Source: Natronobacterium texcoconense (GTDB lineage Archaea; Halobacteriota; Halobacteria; Halobacteriales; Natrialbaceae). Taken from it: DNA of 64,000 nucleotides. Below the pieces are notes generated by a model. That model saw only the letters and a program-made list of their open reading frames with translations. It was not told the DNA's origin and made no database searches. The DNA lies in the NCBI RefSeq assembly GCF_900104065.1, contig NZ_FNLC01000002.1, positions 788,995 to 852,994 on the forward strand, in the 5' to 3' direction. The translations under genes were made by a program, and so were the position numbers. Each line of letters opens with the position of its first letter. Within the stretch, counting starts at the first letter, position 1. Below, piece by piece: positions 62,604 through 64,000 of this stretch.

Positions 62604-63212
62604 TCACTCGTCGGTCGCGTACACGCACTGCTCGAGGTAGGCGTCGACCTCTTCGCGGACGCCCTCGAGCCATTCGGTGTCGTCGACGGAGGAGCGCCGA
62701 AAGAGCGCCCCGGTTAGAAGCGTCATCAGCGTCGAGGCGACGGCCTCGGGGTCGCACTCGCGAAACTCCCCCTGTTCGATCCCTTCTCGAACGATCGTCG
62801 CGATTCGGCGATCGAACGTCCGATCGCTACGCGTGAAGTGGTCGCGATACGCTGAGTCGTAGTTCGCCCGCGCTCGCAGTTCTAGCGTCGTCGCGAAGAA
62901 CTGTCGGTGTTCGGAATCGAGTTCGGGCGCGAGCATCCAGTCGACTACCCGCTCGAGTCGGTCGCGTGGGTCGTCGAGTTCGTCCTCGGCCATCGTCGCC
63001 TCGAACCGCTCGAGCATGAACTCGAGACACGAGAGTACGAGGTCGTCCTTGCCGTCGTAGTGGTGGTAGATCAGCGACTGGCTCTTCTCGAGTTCGTCGC
63101 CGATCCGTTCGATCGTCAGGTCGGCGTAGCCGTGTTCGACGAGCGCCTGGTAGGTCGCTGCGAGAATCTCTTCGCGCGTTCCGGACGGATCGTCGAAGAC
63201 GTCGTCACTCAC
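62604..63212 (-). CDS. TetR-family transcriptional regulator
   Basis: About 202 residues. The HTH is REEILAATYQALVEHGYADL then TIERIGDELEKSQSLIYHHY, typical of TetR, and the rest is the ligand-binding helical domain. It is divergent from the partial gene at 63542; a perfect palindrome lies between them. I chose the GTG at 63212 (MSDDVFDD); a GTG at 63224 is also possible. Its ligand is unknown. Confidence 0.9.
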   Translation of the reverse strand: MSDDVFDDPSGTREEILAATYQALVEHGYADLTIERIGDELEKSQSLIYHHYDGKDDLVLSCLEFMLERFEATMAEDELDDPRDRLERVVDWMLAPELDSEHRQFFATTLELRARANYDSAYRDHFTRSDRTFDRRIATIVREGIEQGEFRECDPEAVASTLMTLLTGALFRRSSVDDTEWLEGVREEVDAYLEQCVYATDE

Positions 63213-63372
63213 GACGCCCACCACCGTTCGGACTCGAGCGATCGATCGGCTCCGTCGTGCGATGCTGATCCACCGTTCGGCGGTCGTGCCCCCACTCGAG
63301 TGTGTGACCGACGCCGAACACCCGCGAAATACCCATCACGTAGTCCCTCGGTTCGGTCCGGGATAAACGATG

Positions 63373-63390
63373 TGATTGAACGTTCAATCA
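63373..63390. promoter_or_regulatory. 18-bp perfect palindrome, likely TetR operator
   Basis: The sequence TGATTGAACGTTCAATCA reads the same on both strands. It lies between the tetR start (63212) and the divergent operon, close to the TATA-like DNA near 63400-63415. It is the obvious candidate binding site for the regulator. Confidence 0.7.
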
Positions 63391-63425
63391 GAACGATTAT
63401 GTCCTCGGTGTCATATTATCCCTCA

Positions 63426-63545
63426 ATGAGTAATTTCGCCGCTCGTCTCCGCTCAGCGACTGGGCGTTTCAGTTCGTGTATCGAGAGGGCCGCGTTCGAC
63501 GATCGATGGACGGCCGATACGACGCGGCCGAGGGGGTGGCGATGA
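63426..63545 (+). CDS. possible 39-residue leader frame
   Basis: A 39-residue frame starting MSNFAARLRSATGRFSS and ending TTRPRGWR. Its TGA overlaps the ATG of the next gene, so translation may be coupled. It is basic, unlike most proteins here, and may be only chance. Low confidence. Confidence 0.3.
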   Translation: MSNFAARLRSATGRFSSCIERAAFDDRWTADTTRPRGWR

Positions 63546-64000
63546 ACCGGAACCGAGCGCGGTTACTCGCCCTGGTCGTCCTCTCGTGTGCCGTCGTGGG
63601 CGCCATCGCCGCACCGGCGATCGTAAGCGCCGTCGAGCGCGGGAGCCCGAACCTGGGCGTCTACCTCGAGGACGAAGAGATCGAACCGGGAACCGAAGAG
63701 ACGCTCGAGTTGCAGATCCAGAACGACGCAGAGTTGATCGTCGGGTCCGGCCAACACGTGACGACCGCCCGCGGGGCTACCGTAGAGATCGAGGACGCCG
63801 GCCCGTTCGAAGCGAAGTCCGGAGAGACCGCGCTCGGGCCGATACAGGACGGACAGGTCGTCGAGGCACCACAGCGAATCGCCGTCCCCGACTCGGTCGA
63901 ACCGGGCGAGTACGACGTGAGCGTTCGCGTTCGGTACTCCTACATGGAATACGTCTCGGAGCGATCGGGAAGCTCAACCCGAGTGTCGACGAGCGATCGG
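63542..64000 (+). CDS. secreted protein of COG1361/S-layer-like type (5' part)
   Basis: At least 153 residues; the frame stays open to the window end. The N-terminus has a signal-like hydrophobic stretch (ARLLALVVLSCAVVGAIAAP). The mature part is beta-rich with NLGVYLEDEEIEPGTEETLE and QRIAVPDSVEPGEYDVSVRV, an adhesion/CARDB-like pattern I associate with proteins encoded next to RND-type exporters and a TetR regulator. Truncated by the window. Confidence 0.75.
   Translation, partial: MNRNRARLLALVVLSCAVVGAIAAPAIVSAVERGSPNLGVYLEDEEIEPGTEETLELQIQNDAELIVGSGQHVTTARGATVEIEDAGPFEAKSGETALGPIQDGQVVEAPQRIAVPDSVEPGEYDVSVRVRYSYMEYVSERSGSSTRVSTSDR

Overview
The window is chromosomal DNA of a haloarchaeon, most likely of the Natrialba/Natrinema/Haloterrigena group. 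The evidence is: high GC with third positions dominated by G and C, very acidic predicted proteins, haloarchaea-specific families (HalOD1 output domains, halolysins, bacterio-opsin-activator HTH, GfcR, Gvp proteins), TATA boxes about 26 bp before the start codon with little or no leader, and few Shine-Dalgarno sites. There is one tRNA gene and no rRNA or CRISPR. No intact transposase gene was recognised. All of this was read by eye, with no database search.

Layout. 0.4-7.9 kb: a gas-vesicle locus in two divergent arms, gvpF-G-H-I(like)-J-K-L-M on the minus strand and gvpA-N-O on the plus strand. An integral membrane protein sits between the arms, and gvpC, gvpD and gvpE are absent. 8-15.2 kb: HalOD1 and CHY-zinc proteins, kynureninase, mutS and the mismatch endonuclease nucS/endoMS. 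15.2-18.6 kb: a Tat lipoprotein, an unknown protein and the transcription-termination nuclease aCPSF1/FttA. 18.8-22.8 kb: a complete potDABC-type ABC importer. 23-30 kb: endonuclease III, small zinc proteins, a phosphodiesterase-fold enzyme, pyrophosphatase, a PadR regulator, RNase H and a TFB. 30-36.5 kb: GfcR, two HAD phosphatases, a bacterio-opsin-activator-type regulator, PanB, an alpha/beta hydrolase and a NYN protein. 36.8-40.7 kb: two tandem halolysins. 40.8-42.2 kb: gcvT-gcvH. 42-47 kb: membrane proteins and HTH regulators. 47-50 kb: rfcL and an AONS/KBL-fold protein. 51-55 kb: a UspA protein, sucCD and a UbiA prenyltransferase. 55-59 kb: small regulators and stress proteins, then tRNA-Glu. 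59-64 kb: FAH-family hydrolase, a glutaredoxin-thioredoxin reductase fusion, a possibly truncated methyltransferase, and a TetR regulator divergent from the start of a secreted-protein operon that runs off the window.

The gvp genes would together build a buoyancy organelle: GvpA shell, GvpN ATPase, GvpO, and the accessory GvpF-M proteins. The pot genes form one transporter, gcvT/gcvH belong to glycine cleavage, and sucC/sucD form one enzyme. Most other genes are single housekeeping units.

The main oddities are four proteins with key catalytic residues replaced (AONS fold Lys to Met, receiver Asp to Glu, M48-like protein without HEXXH, hydrolase His to Gln), three families of non-coding palindromic elements, a cluster of tRNA-Glu 3'-end fragments, and a fused GvpI-like protein in a gvpC-less gas-vesicle locus.
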